Positions 33,021 through 43,198 of a stretch of 64,000 nucleotides of DNA are shown in pieces. Below the pieces are notes generated by a model. It did no database searches. It was not told the origin of the DNA and worked only from the letters and a program-made list of their open reading frames with translations. Position 1 is the stretch's first letter; every line of letters starts with the position of its first letter. The position numbers and the translations under genes are program-made. Origin of the DNA: Salinisphaera sp963835375 (lineage in GTDB: Bacteria > Pseudomonadota > Gammaproteobacteria > Nevskiales > Salinisphaeraceae); the NCBI GenBank assembly GCA_963835375.1, contig CAWIGB010000021.1, positions 1 through 64,000 of the forward strand, read 5' to 3'.

Positions 33021-36000
33021 TTAGCGGTCGAATTTCCAGACGATGTCGCCGCCGGTGGCCTGGCTGCTTGAGGAGGTCTCGAGCGTCCATCGAGACGATA
33101 ACGTGTAGCGCATGGTGACCGTCGAAACCTGATCGAAAAGCCCCAGGCCATAGCCGACATAAAGCTTGGGCGACAGGTACTTGCCTACGGTAAAAGCGGC
33201 TTCGCTACTGCTCTGGCCCGCGCCGGCGCCGATACCGACGTTATCCAGCCCTAGCTTGTTGCCGATGTTCTGCAGCACTTTATTGCCCCGTGAAGAACCC
33301 AGAGCCAGCGCCGCCCGCGCGACCAGACTGGACTGTTGGCCGTTGGTGGAATCCAGTGGCCGCCCGAGCAACAGCCAGGACAGCTGTTCCGACTGGGTCA
33401 TCGAAGGATCGGAGAAGAGTTCAAGCTTCGGATTCTTGATGCTGCCATGCACGTGTACGCCCACCGTCACGTCCTTGGTCGGATAGCGGGCCGCCTTGAT
33501 ATCCAGCCCGGGCTCGCTGACCGGGCCGCCGGCGAACAGAATCTTGCCCTTCTGGATATCCAGGTTCTGGCCGTAGGCCTGATAGGACCCCTTGGTGATG
33601 TGGATCGCTCCGGTACCGGTTGGTACGTCGCCGGGCTGTTGAACGACGCGCAGGTTGCCGCCCAGATCGGCCTTCAGGCCGAAGCCATCGATATGCACTT
33701 TCTTGCCGAGGATGACGTTCACGTTGGCATGAATCGCGCGCGCCGCCGCCTTGGTGCCGCTCGTCTTATTGGTGACAATGACCTGATCGGACGAGGGTGT
33801 CGTCACCCCCGATGCCGGCAGGTTCTTCGGTGTGATCGCCGCGTCGGGAATGGTCACGCTGCCGGTGACGTCCACACGCGAAGGTGTCACGGCAACCTTG
33901 AGATCCGGGCTGACATAAGCCGTCACATCGGGGATATGAGCGATCTGAAAACGATCGCCCTTGATCGCCAGATTGACTGTCTGCCCCCGGTCCGCCAGCG
34001 AGATATCACCATTGGCTTTGAGCGTGCCGCCGCCGGACTTGGCCGCGGCCGTGATGCCGATGGAATTGCCCCGGCCCTGAGCCGCCAGGCTCACATCGGT
34101 AAGCGTCAGGCCCGGCGTCACCAGCACGATCTTGGACGCGTCGAGCCCGATATGGCCAAGCACCGTGGGTTTGGCCAGCGTGCCGCCAAGCTGCATGTCG
34201 CCGGCAAAATGCCCGTCGAAGGTATCCACCTCGGGCGACAACTTGGTGAGAAAATTCATCGACGCGAGGCCGATATGCAGCTGGCCGTTCAATGCGTGCT
34301 TCGTCAGGCTGCCCGACCCGGCGGCAACCGTAGCCTGCGCGCGGATGCCGTCGCTGCCGGCCAGCGGCAGGTCGACGTTGGCGTCCAGGCCATTGTTGGC
34401 CATCTTCGCCCGGATATGGCCGGGTCGCATGTCCAGCACCTTCACGGTCTCGCCCTGGGCATTGGCCATGCTGACCGTACCCGACGAGGTCTGCAGATTT
34501 GCGCTGACCTGGGGCGTACCGCCGGTGGGCAGCTTGACGTCGACGTCGCCGGAGACCGACCCGGTGACGTTCAGGCCTGCCGGGAAGAAGCGCTTGGCAT
34601 AGTCGTAATTGAAATCAGATAGCTTGACATGGCCCTTGCTGAGCTTGGCGTCATGGTTGCCGGTCAGACACACACGAGCCCCGCCTGAGGTCAGGCAGGC
34701 ATTGTCGATCGACTGGGCCTTGGCCGACACTACGCCCGAGGCCGGTGACGCCAGCGACCAAGGCGCGAGTTTCTGGTAGCCAGCGGTCAGCCGACGCAGC
34801 GTGAACTGCTCGCGATAGGTCTTTTTGTTCAGCGAACCGGTCAGGGCCAGATCGGCCTTGGCCGTATCGCTGTCCAGATTCAGCGACAAACGATGCGAGG
34901 CGGGCGTGCCGTCGAGATTCAGCGTGACCTTGCGGATCTTCTGGCCGGAAGCGTTAATGCCGTTGACCGCCAGATCGACGCTGGACCGCTTGGCGCCCGA
35001 CCAATCCACCTTGGCGTTCATATCGGCACTATCGACCTTGTTGCCGTAGGCATCGAGATGGCGGGCGGTGAGCTTGGCGGTGATGTCCGGCGCCTTGAAC
35101 CGGCCGGACACACGCCCGTCCGTCTGCAGGCTGCCGGCCAGCCCCGGCATGATCGTCGATAGATCGCTTGAGTGGATCGACCATTGGCCGTCGAGCTTAG
35201 CGTTGGGGGTCCAGCCGAAGGTGCCGTTGACATCGGCCGTGGCTGCGCCCGAAACCAGATGGAGCGTGTCGACGTTGACGTGGTCACCCCGATACTGGGC
35301 CTTGGCCTTCAAGTCCAGCGGCTGATGGCGCAGGCTGCCGTGCGCGGTCAGCGATTTCAGATCGGCATGGATCTGCTTGCCCACCTGGGTGGCCGTGACA
35401 TCGGCATTGAGATTGAAATCGCCCGGTACGTTCGCGACGATCGCGCCCGGATTGATGTGGCTGCCTTCCAGATGAGCGGTCACATCGATCTTGGGCGACC
35501 ACTGTGTCTGCGCATGGCCGGTGATATGACCTGGGCCGCCGGAAATATCCAGTGATTTCAGATCGAAGGCCTTCAGGCTGCCGGCGCCCTTGGCGGCGAG
35601 CTTGCCCTGGGTCTGGCCGACCACCTGCCAGGCCAGATCGGTATTCAGATCATAGTTGTCCAGCGTACCGGTGAGCCGGACCTTGCCCTGGTCGGACTTA
35701 TAAGAGGGCTTGGCCGACAGCGGCCAGGCCAGATTCGACCAGTCCACGGTCAGATCCATCTTGTTGCCGCTGGCCATGGCGACCTGGCCATTAGCCGTGA
35801 GCTGGCCGTGGGTGGCCGGCACGCCGATCCTGAGGTCCCGGATGCCGATGGCCTCGGGCGTGTAATGCAGAGCCCCGTTCAGCGTCGCCTTGCCGTAGTC
35901 GGCACTGTCGACGTCGGCCGATATCTTCACCCCGAGATCGTTCACCGGCCCCTTGGCCTTGATGTCGGCATCGGCCGCGATCTGAGGCAGCGTTTTGCTG

Positions 36001-36887
36001 ATCGCCTGGGTCTTTACCCCGTTGGCCTGAATCTCGGCGTCGATTGCCGGCCTGGACAAGGCGTCGGCGACGTCACCGGTGAGCTTGAGGTTGTAAGGCG
36101 CGGCAACGTTGGCGGCCAGATGCAGATTGTTCAGGCTGCCGGTGATGTCGGCAGTGGCCGACAGCGGCGCATAGTTGGGCAGGCGCAGATCAGCCTTCAC
36201 GTGCACATTGGTGTTGTAGCCGCTATTGGGGGTGACCGCGGCACGCGCATCGAGGGAGAACATCGGGCCGTGGCCGGTCAGCGACTTGATGCGCCACCGG
36301 GAATCGTCGAGCCGGGCACCGGTCAACTGCAGGCGATCGACCTTCACCGGTTTGGCCTTGGGCGCGGTTACCGCAGTGACGTTGGATACCGCCACCCGGT
36401 CCACGATCACCGTAACCGGCAGGTTGATCTGCTTCGGCATGGAGAACGGCTGGCTCGCCTGCTTGGGTTGTTTCGGTGTGGTTCTGGTAACGGTGTAGTC
36501 GACGTTCTTCACGTCCAGATGCTGGATATGGACGGCCTTGTGCCAGATGGCCGAGAAGTCCATGTCGAAATCGATCGAGCCGACATGGACCTTCATGGCA
36601 TCGGTGTCGTAGTCGACGCCCGAGATATGCAGCGGCCCGATCAGGCGCCCGTGGAGCGAATCGATATGCACGCTGGCCGGCATGAATCGCTGGGCTTGGT
36701 GCCAAGCGAATTCGGTACCGGTCCGGGTACCGACGATCCAGCAGACCAGACCCAGCAACACCACCACGACAACCAACAGAGTCAACAGAAACCACTTGAG
36801 GACGCGCCAGACGCGCGAGCGCCGGCGGCGCGGCTTGTTCGATTCCGGCTCCGGCGTCTGTTCGACCTTGTCCCGGGACTCGCTCAC
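33021..36887 (-). CDS. tamB: Translocation and assembly module subunit TamB
   Basis: Very large (1288 residues) inner-membrane-anchored protein spanning the periplasm. A basic cytoplasmic start is followed by one helix (residues 30-55, VLKWFLLTLLVVVVVLLGL). A long series of beta-rich repeats of the AsmA/TamB lipid-groove type makes up most of the length. The C-terminal DUF490 domain ends in YVGYGLGLFDQVSTVTMRY and a short beta-strand finish typical of TamB. With TamA it moves or inserts outer-membrane proteins and helps lipid transport. Its start overlaps the tamA stop by 4 bases (ATGA), so expression is coupled. Confidence 0.92.
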   Translation of the reverse strand: MSESRDKVEQTPEPESNKPRRRRSRVWRVLKWFLLTLLVVVVVLLGLVCWIVGTRTGTEFAWHQAQRFMPASVHIDSLHGRLIGPLHISGVDYDTDAMKVHVGSIDFDMDFSAIWHKAVHIQHLDVKNVDYTVTRTTPKQPKQASQPFSMPKQINLPVTVIVDRVAVSNVTAVTAPKAKPVKVDRLQLTGARLDDSRWRIKSLTGHGPMFSLDARAAVTPNSGYNTNVHVKADLRLPNYAPLSATADITGSLNNLHLAANVAAPYNLKLTGDVADALSRPAIDAEIQANGVKTQAISKTLPQIAADADIKAKGPVNDLGVKISADVDSADYGKATLNGALHYTPEAIGIRDLRIGVPATHGQLTANGQVAMASGNKMDLTVDWSNLAWPLSAKPSYKSDQGKVRLTGTLDNYDLNTDLAWQVVGQTQGKLAAKGAGSLKAFDLKSLDISGGPGHITGHAQTQWSPKIDVTAHLEGSHINPGAIVANVPGDFNLNADVTATQVGKQIHADLKSLTAHGSLRHQPLDLKAKAQYRGDHVNVDTLHLVSGAATADVNGTFGWTPNAKLDGQWSIHSSDLSTIMPGLAGSLQTDGRVSGRFKAPDITAKLTARHLDAYGNKVDSADMNAKVDWSGAKRSSVDLAVNGINASGQKIRKVTLNLDGTPASHRLSLNLDSDTAKADLALTGSLNKKTYREQFTLRRLTAGYQKLAPWSLASPASGVVSAKAQSIDNACLTSGGARVCLTGNHDAKLSKGHVKLSDFNYDYAKRFFPAGLNVTGSVSGDVDVKLPTGGTPQVSANLQTSSGTVSMANAQGETVKVLDMRPGHIRAKMANNGLDANVDLPLAGSDGIRAQATVAAGSGSLTKHALNGQLHIGLASMNFLTKLSPEVDTFDGHFAGDMQLGGTLAKPTVLGHIGLDASKIVLVTPGLTLTDVSLAAQGRGNSIGITAAAKSGGGTLKANGDISLADRGQTVNLAIKGDRFQIAHIPDVTAYVSPDLKVAVTPSRVDVTGSVTIPDAAITPKNLPASGVTTPSSDQVIVTNKTSGTKAAARAIHANVNVILGKKVHIDGFGLKADLGGNLRVVQQPGDVPTGTGAIHITKGSYQAYGQNLDIQKGKILFAGGPVSEPGLDIKAARYPTKDVTVGVHVHGSIKNPKLELFSDPSMTQSEQLSWLLLGRPLDSTNGQQSSLVARAALALGSSRGNKVLQNIGNKLGLDNVGIGAGAGQSSSEAAFTVGKYLSPKLYVGYGLGLFDQVSTVTMRYTLSSRWTLETSSSSQATGGDIVWKFDR

Positions 36888-38728
36888 AGATCGGGCCCGA
36901 GGCTGAAGTCGATACGGAAGCTGCTGCTCGAATCATTCAACGGATGTGCCAGGTCCAGCCGGACCATGCCGACCGGCGATCCCCAGCGGAAACCGATACC
37001 GACACCTTTCCTGAAAGACAGCTTGCTGAGGCTGTTTTCGACATCGCCCGCATCGAAGAAGGCTGCCACGCCGAATTTCTTGTAGAAGAACCAGTCCCCC
37101 TCGATACTACCGGAGGCGAGATAGCGGCCGCCGATGTCGTGGTTTTTGCTGTTGGTCGGACTGATCGACTGATAGGCATAGCCGCGTACGCTACCAGAGC
37201 CGCCGGCGAAGAAACGCTGAGAGGGCGGCACCTTCTTGAAATTGTTGGTCTCGATGGCACCGAACTCGGTCCGCAGCACAAGCCGAGTCGTGGACGTCAT
37301 CGGCAGCACCGCATGGCCGTTAAAATCAGCTGAGATGAAGCTCGCGCTCGAAAGTAAGGCGCTGCTGGCACCATGGATATCAAACGACAGGCTCAGCCCC
37401 TTGCGCGTGAATAAAAGACTGTCGGCCTTCTTCAAGGTGATGTTGTAGCCGGGGTAGAGCAGCGTACTGTGACGGTTGCCACTGCCAAGACTGTAGTCCT
37501 CACGCTCGAGCTTGATATACGCCCGCTTGCGGCCGAGAGACCAGCCGGTGTCGCGGGTCACGCCGACCCCGTAGATGGTCGATGTAATATCGCCGAAATC
37601 CTGGTTGCTGATCGTGCCGGTGAAGCTGAGCTTGTCCGTCGTCACATCACCGATCGGAATGTCATAGGCGGACTGCAGGGTCCGCTGCACCTGCGAGATA
37701 CGCAGGTTGGTCCGGAACTGATGGCCATACCGGTTGATATGAGGAAACTTCACGCCCAGACCGAGCCGCGGGCCCGTATCGGTGCCGTAGCCCGCGGAGA
37801 TCTTGTAGTTTTGCCCCTTGCTCGGTTTGGCCTTGACCGTCACCGGAATACGCAGCTGTCCGATCGATTCCAGCGGGTCCTGCGGGGGATAGATCAGATC
37901 GTAGAACCAGCGATGCACATCCAGCGCGCGCGTGGCCTGGTCCCGAGGCGCCTTGATCTCGATCTGGCTGTAATAGTCGGTATTCGACAGAGCCAGCTGG
38001 AGGTTGATCAGCTGTTCGGCGTCGTAGGGCTGGCCCGGAGCAAACGGCACGTAGCGGTGCAGGAACTTGTCGTTGAGTAGATCCTGATCGAAGGTGACCG
38101 GGCCGAAGTAATACCGCTCGCCGGTATCGAGCACGAGATCGATCTCGGCGGTGTTGTTCTTGGGATTCACCCGGATCGCCGACTGACTGAACGTAGCATC
38201 CAGATAGCCGGCGTTGTACGCCGCATTGTACAGCGCGCTCTTGGTGTCCGAATACTGCGATTCGACCAGGCGCCGCCCCTTCTTGAGCTGGGTCGAATGC
38301 AGCGCTTTCTGGATCGCGTCGAGTTCGTCACCCGGACCCTGGACGCCGATGTTCAGGCGCGTGATCTTGGTTGCCGGCCCGTGCTTGATCTCGAATCGCG
38401 CGTTCCATGTCTTGGAATCACCCTCGGGTTTCTTGAGCCGTTCGGATATCTCGGGATTGAAATAGCCGTAGGGCTGGAGCGCCTGCTTGATCTGATTGGG
38501 CGCCAGTCGATACAGGCGCTGAATCTGATCAGGCGACCAGGGCTGCTTGTGCTTGCCGGCCACCGACAGCGACTTGCGCACGTTGCTCTCGAGCGGATTG
38601 CCGATGCCCTTGATCTGCACGTCCACATCGTCGGCCAGCGCCCTGGGCACGAGCACCATACCGGTCACGCCGACTGCGGCGATGCCGATTACCGTTGCGG
38701 TGTACCCGCGTGAAAAAACGTGTTTCAC
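36884..38728 (-). CDS. tamA: Translocation and assembly module outer-membrane protein TamA
   Basis: Omp85-family outer-membrane protein of 614 residues. A signal sequence is followed by three POTRA-like domains (roughly residues 35-270) and a 16-strand barrel. The lid-lock motif region is visible as GGSGSVRGYAYQ near residue 490, and the protein ends with the aromatic beta-signal pattern FRIDFSLGPDL. It precedes tamB in an operon. The N-terminal 32 residues MKHVFSRGYTATVIGIAAVG... fit a signal peptide ending before ADDVDVQIKG. Confidence 0.92.
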   Translation of the reverse strand: MKHVFSRGYTATVIGIAAVGVTGMVLVPRALADDVDVQIKGIGNPLESNVRKSLSVAGKHKQPWSPDQIQRLYRLAPNQIKQALQPYGYFNPEISERLKKPEGDSKTWNARFEIKHGPATKITRLNIGVQGPGDELDAIQKALHSTQLKKGRRLVESQYSDTKSALYNAAYNAGYLDATFSQSAIRVNPKNNTAEIDLVLDTGERYYFGPVTFDQDLLNDKFLHRYVPFAPGQPYDAEQLINLQLALSNTDYYSQIEIKAPRDQATRALDVHRWFYDLIYPPQDPLESIGQLRIPVTVKAKPSKGQNYKISAGYGTDTGPRLGLGVKFPHINRYGHQFRTNLRISQVQRTLQSAYDIPIGDVTTDKLSFTGTISNQDFGDITSTIYGVGVTRDTGWSLGRKRAYIKLEREDYSLGSGNRHSTLLYPGYNITLKKADSLLFTRKGLSLSFDIHGASSALLSSASFISADFNGHAVLPMTSTTRLVLRTEFGAIETNNFKKVPPSQRFFAGGSGSVRGYAYQSISPTNSKNHDIGGRYLASGSIEGDWFFYKKFGVAAFFDAGDVENSLSKLSFRKGVGIGFRWGSPVGMVRLDLAHPLNDSSSSFRIDFSLGPDL

Positions 38729-38922
38729 AATGACTGCATGGCTTCGTGGCCGGACGCTTCGCGCGCAACAAATCCTTTGTAATCAAAGACTAACAAAAAA
38801 CGAGGTCGCGATCGAAGAAAATATCTTGCGTGCAATCAAGACTACCCCAGAAGCGGGCGCCATAGCGATACCGTCGAACCCGGGTCTGTCCACCGCCGAT
38901 CACTGCGACCTCGCCGATGCGT

Positions 38923-40857
38923 TCAGAGATCGTCGAAATTCTCGATCGTGAGCGGCTCGAGATCCTCCACGTCCGAGATACGCAGCACCCGGCTGTAGAA
39001 GCTGCGCTCGGCCTCGATCGCGGTCATTACATTATCGGCACTACGAAATCCATGGCGTTCGGATTCAAAACACACATAGGCAACCGGTACGCCGCGCTCG
39101 GTGAGGGCCTCCACCATGGATTCCGCCTGGTCGGGCGGCACCACCTTGTCCTGGCCCCCTTGCAGGAACAACACCGGGCAGGCCAGCTGATCGGCATGGT
39201 ACAGCGGCGAACGCGCCATCAAGGTCTGTTCGTCGCGTCCGATCAGGCGTTCCAGATAGCGGGATTCGAACTTGTGCGTCGAGGCCAGCAAACGCTTGAG
39301 ATCGCCGATGCCGTAGTAGCTGGCGCCCGCCGCCGCCAGCTCGGTGAAGGCCAGCACCGACAGCACGGTATAGCCTCCGGCGCTCGAACCGGAGATGAGA
39401 ACGCGATCGGGATCGATGCGATCGGCCTCGGCCAGATGGGCCGCGCCGGTCTGACAATCCTCGACGTCGGCAATGCCCCAGACGCCGTCGAGCGCCCTTC
39501 GATAATCGCGACCATAGCCGGTACTGCCGCGATAATTGACGTCGAGCACGGCGTAGCCGCGCGACGTCCAGTACTGGATTCGGGCATCGAGCGCGGTGTC
39601 GGTGGCCCCGGTAGGACCGCCGTGGCACTTGAGAATCAGCGGCGGCCGCTCCTCGGGCGGCGCCGACCAGCGCTCGCTGGCCGGTGGATAGAACAGCCCG
39701 TGCGCAGTCTCGCCATCGCCGGTGGGCCAGCTCATCGGCTCTGGTCGCGAGAGGGCGGCATCAGCCGGCAGGCTGTCGGCCGATCGCAGCACCTCGCCGG
39801 AGCCCTCGAAGTCGAGCCGGCGAATATGCTTGGCACGTGCCGGATTGGCCGCGACCACGGCGATGCGGTCGCCGAGCGCCACGATCTGTTCGAAGAAATC
39901 GCAGTCGTGGCGGAGCCGATGAAAAGCGCCGGATGAGCGATCCACTTCGCCGAGATGCCAGATGCCGTCCTGGGCGAGCAACGCGAACAGGCGGCCATCG
40001 TCGGTGAAATCGTAGGTCGACTGGCCGAACACCCACTGGGGTACGCCGAATTCGCCGTGTTCGGCCGTCAGCGCCTCGAAGCCGTGGGCATGCTCGCGCT
40101 CGTGGTGAATATTCCACCAGTTGTCGATGTCGGCGACCACATGCAGACGACCGTTCGGATCGAAGACCGGCCCGAATAACGAAGTGTTCTCAGGTTGCCA
40201 TAGCGGCTGCGGTTCGCCCACGTGACCGTCCGTGTCGATCGATGCCTGCCATAGCTCGCTGACATCCCACGGCATGTGCGGATGATTCCAGGCCAGCCAG
40301 ACCAGGCGATCGGAATCGGGCGACAGACGCGGGCTGGCATAGAAATCATGGCCGGATGCCAGGGTGTGCACGCTGCCATCGCGATGTACGCTGACGACAC
40401 GCGCCGAGGGTTCATCGAGCGATTCGTCCAGATCCTCGGCGATCGCGATCAAACGACCGAACCGGGCATCGTACTGCAGGTCGGCGAAACGGATCTCGGC
40501 GTCGGCGTCGGTGATCGCCGAGAGATTTCCATCCGGGTCGCGCATCCAGATCGCCTGATCCGCGGCGTTGACGAACCAAATGAAGTCCGCATGGACGGCA
40601 AACGCGCCGCCGCCGTACTCATAGACCGAACTGCGCGCCGAGGCCGGCGCATCCAGGCAGGATACGGCACCGTGCTCGGATAGCGTCATGATCGTGTTTC
40701 GGCCGGCCTCCTCGGGCCGGCTTTCCAGCCAGTACAGACGCAGGCCTTCGGCTGAGCCTCGATCAACGCTCAGATCGGCGAACTTGCGGCCGGCAGCCGC
40801 AACATGGGCCGCAGAGATCGAAGACGGCCAACTCCCATAGGGGCGGATCGGTTTCAT
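38923..40857 (-). CDS. S9 family serine peptidase (prolyl oligopeptidase-like)
   Basis: Cytoplasmic peptidase of 644 residues. The N-terminal part is a seven-bladed beta-propeller (repeated Asp/Gly-rich blades, residues 20-380). The C-terminal alpha/beta-hydrolase has LILKCHGGPTGATDTAL, NYRGSTGYGRDYRRAL, the nucleophile SGSSAGGYTVLSVL, and the acid and histidine around FLQGGQDKVVPPDQAE and FESERHGFRSADN. The start MKPIRPYGSWPS is at 40857. Dipeptidyl or acylaminoacyl peptidase activity is likely; the exact specificity is unknown. It overlaps the NRDE gene by 4 bases. Confidence 0.88.
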   Translation of the reverse strand: MKPIRPYGSWPSSISAAHVAAAGRKFADLSVDRGSAEGLRLYWLESRPEEAGRNTIMTLSEHGAVSCLDAPASARSSVYEYGGGAFAVHADFIWFVNAADQAIWMRDPDGNLSAITDADAEIRFADLQYDARFGRLIAIAEDLDESLDEPSARVVSVHRDGSVHTLASGHDFYASPRLSPDSDRLVWLAWNHPHMPWDVSELWQASIDTDGHVGEPQPLWQPENTSLFGPVFDPNGRLHVVADIDNWWNIHHEREHAHGFEALTAEHGEFGVPQWVFGQSTYDFTDDGRLFALLAQDGIWHLGEVDRSSGAFHRLRHDCDFFEQIVALGDRIAVVAANPARAKHIRRLDFEGSGEVLRSADSLPADAALSRPEPMSWPTGDGETAHGLFYPPASERWSAPPEERPPLILKCHGGPTGATDTALDARIQYWTSRGYAVLDVNYRGSTGYGRDYRRALDGVWGIADVEDCQTGAAHLAEADRIDPDRVLISGSSAGGYTVLSVLAFTELAAAGASYYGIGDLKRLLASTHKFESRYLERLIGRDEQTLMARSPLYHADQLACPVLFLQGGQDKVVPPDQAESMVEALTERGVPVAYVCFESERHGFRSADNVMTAIEAERSFYSRVLRISDVEDLEPLTIENFDDL

Positions 40858-41630
40858 GTGGAACCAACAGACCAGGATTGATGTATACGGTGCACCGGTT
40901 GACCGCACTGAGCAAAGCCCCGCTCGTGAAAATCCACCACGCCGTCGGCGTGGCGCCGGATTACGGTCGATGCGCGCGTACCGTAGTGTTCGCCCGCGAT
41001 GAAGGGCGGGGACAGGAAACGTTCGTGCTCGCGCGGGATGCCGGTGTCCGGCAGCTTGTTCTCGGGCGCGGGCTCGGTATCGGCGAGCAGTTGAAACAGA
41101 GGCTCGGCCTCCGGCGTCTCCTCGTCAATCAGTCGCGCCATCCCTCGTTCGGCACGCTCCGTCTTGGGCCAGTGCTCGCCCCAGTGACCGTTGGATACGG
41201 CAAAGATGCCGGGCGACAGATCGCGCACGCCAGCGCTGTCGCGATTGGAGACGAAGCAAAGCCGTGCCCGGTCGGCCACCAGCAGATTGAAGGGGCCATA
41301 TGCCGCGCCGATATCGACCACATGCTCGGCCCAGGCGCGCGCACTCGCCTCCGTAGCGAAATAATCGGCAACCAGGGCGCCGCGCGAGCGCAGCTCGGTG
41401 CCCGGGCCTGCACCGGGTTCGCGCACGTTGGTCACGGCGGCAACGCGCCCGCGCGCGTCAGCGCCGCACCAGGTTCCCCCGGAGCGCAGATCACGCCCGG
41501 CAAACAGGTCAGACGGCGTGTGCCACCAGTGCGCGGCCTCGGTCGGCCGCTCGTGGAATTCGTCGCGGTTGGCTGCGAGTACAAGCGGACAGGACGGCTC
41601 GACCTGCCAGGCCATCACGATCAGACACAT
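40854..41630 (-). CDS. NRDE family protein (TANGO2-like)
   Basis: Protein of 258 residues. It begins MCLIVMAW with a cysteine at position 2, typical of an N-terminal-nucleophile-like fold, and has the naming motif LAANRDEFHERPTEAAHWW, then GRDLRSGGTWCGADARGRVAAVTNVRE. The family in bacteria and eukaryotes (TANGO2) has been linked to haem handling, but its biochemistry is unsettled. It overlaps the S9 peptidase gene by 4 bases, so the two are co-translated. Confidence 0.85.
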   Translation of the reverse strand: MCLIVMAWQVEPSCPLVLAANRDEFHERPTEAAHWWHTPSDLFAGRDLRSGGTWCGADARGRVAAVTNVREPGAGPGTELRSRGALVADYFATEASARAWAEHVVDIGAAYGPFNLLVADRARLCFVSNRDSAGVRDLSPGIFAVSNGHWGEHWPKTERAERGMARLIDEETPEAEPLFQLLADTEPAPENKLPDTGIPREHERFLSPPFIAGEHYGTRASTVIRRHADGVVDFHERGFAQCGQPVHRIHQSWSVGST

Positions 41631-41698
41631 GAGCCCTCGTTGTCGTCGATCGGTTCACAGACCCACGACGCTATCATGCGCCGGGCACGAAACTCAGC

Positions 41699-43198
41699 TC
41701 AGGCGGAGTCGCCCGACATCGAGAGCTCCTTGATCTTGCGGGTCAGCGTGTTGCGCCCCCAGCCGAGCAGGCGGGCAGCTTCCTGGCGATGCCCGTCAGT
41801 ATGCGCCAGCGCCGCCCGAATCATCACGCGCTCAAGCCGCGGTATAGCTTCGTCCAGCAGATGATCGCCCCCGGCCGCCAGACGTTCGTCGGCCCAGCTC
41901 GACAGCAGCGTGTCCCATTCGCTGGTGGCTACGGGCGCCTGTTGCGCCGTAACCGGCGCCGCATCGGACATGGCGGTGGCTTCGCTCTCGGCGCCGAAAC
42001 CCATGGCAGCCGGCGTCTCCCCGAGGTCCGCCCGCGGGCGTAGTTCCAGCGGCAAGTCATCCAGCACCACTTCGCGGCCCGGCGCCATGACCGTCAGCCA
42101 GCGACAAAGATTCTCCAGCTCGCGCACGTTGCCGGCCCAGTCGAGCCCGGTGAGGTACTGGCTGGCGCCGCAGGACAGCGTTTTAACCTCCATGTTGAGT
42201 TCCTGCGCCGCGCGGCCGAGGAAGAAATTCAACAGCAGCGGAATATCCTCGCGGCGCTCGCGCAGCGGCGGCACCCGCAAGCGAATCACATTGAGGCGGT
42301 GAAACAGATCCTCGCGGAAGTTACCGCGCTTCACCTCAGCTTCGAGATTCTGATTAGTCGCGGCGATGATGCGCACATCGACCTTCACCGCGGCGTGCCC
42401 GCCGACCCGATAGAACTGGCCATCCTGCAGTACGCGCAGCAGTCGGGTCTGGAGATCGGCCGGCATGTCGCCGATCTCGTCGAGGAACAGGGTGCCCCCG
42501 TGCGCCTGTTCGAAACGACCGCGGCGCTGGCTGGCCGCGCCGGTGAACGCGCCTTTCTCGTGGCCGAAGAACTCCGACTCCATCAACTCCTTCGGAATCG
42601 CTGCTGTGTTCACCGCGATGAACGGCCGGTCGGCCCGCGGGCTGTGTTCGTGCAACGCATGCGCGACGAGCTCCTTTCCGGTACCGGATTCGCCGGTGAT
42701 CAGCACCGTGATGTTCGAGGCCGACAGCCGTCCGATGGCGCGGAAGACCTCCTGCATGGCCGGTGCTTCGCCGATGATGGTCGAATCGGCCGCGGGGCGC
42801 GATCCGTCATTGTCGCTGGCGCCGGTCTCGTCGGCCAGCATCGCGGCGCGCTGGACCAGCTCGACTGCCTCATCCAGATCGAAAGGCTTGGGCAGATATT
42901 CGAACGCACCGCCGCGATAGGATGAGACGGCCGAGTCGAGATCGGAGTGCGCCGTGATGATGATGACCGGCAGCTGGGGTTGCACGGCATGCACGCGCTC
43001 GAGCAGATCCAGCCCGGAAATGCCGGGCATGCGGATGTCGGTGAGCAGGACGTTCGGCACGTTCTCCTCGATGGCATCGAGCAACTCGGCGCCGCCGGGA
43101 AAGCAGACCACATCGATCGAAGCCGCCTTCAACGCGCGCTCGAGCACCCAGCGGATCGATTCGTCGTCGTCGACGACCCAGGCAGTGAGTTCAGCCAT
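41699..43198 (-). CDS. ntrC: Nitrogen regulation response regulator NtrC
   Basis: Sigma-54-dependent activator of 499 residues. The receiver domain has the phospho-acceptor Asp54 in LLTDIRMPG and the acidic pocket VVDDDES. The AAA+ domain shows the Walker A GESGTGKELVAHAL, the sigma-54-contacting GAFTGA loop, and the Walker B region GGTLFLDEIGD. The C-terminal Fis-type helix-turn-helix is QEAARLLGWGRNTLTRKIKEL. The start overlaps ntrB by 8 bases. Its probable sites are seen in front of glnA. It activates glnA and other nitrogen-scavenging genes when phosphorylated by NtrB. Confidence 0.94.
   Translation of the reverse strand: MAELTAWVVDDDESIRWVLERALKAASIDVVCFPGGAELLDAIEENVPNVLLTDIRMPGISGLDLLERVHAVQPQLPVIIITAHSDLDSAVSSYRGGAFEYLPKPFDLDEAVELVQRAAMLADETGASDNDGSRPAADSTIIGEAPAMQEVFRAIGRLSASNITVLITGESGTGKELVAHALHEHSPRADRPFIAVNTAAIPKELMESEFFGHEKGAFTGAASQRRGRFEQAHGGTLFLDEIGDMPADLQTRLLRVLQDGQFYRVGGHAAVKVDVRIIAATNQNLEAEVKRGNFREDLFHRLNVIRLRVPPLRERREDIPLLLNFFLGRAAQELNMEVKTLSCGASQYLTGLDWAGNVRELENLCRWLTVMAPGREVVLDDLPLELRPRADLGETPAAMGFGAESEATAMSDAAPVTAQQAPVATSEWDTLLSSWADERLAAGGDHLLDEAIPRLERVMIRAALAHTDGHRQEAARLLGWGRNTLTRKIKELSMSGDSA

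Noticed and set aside
33336..37085. Long antisense open frames across tamB and tamA
   Set aside because: They are the complementary shadow of two well-supported genes and show no known domain.
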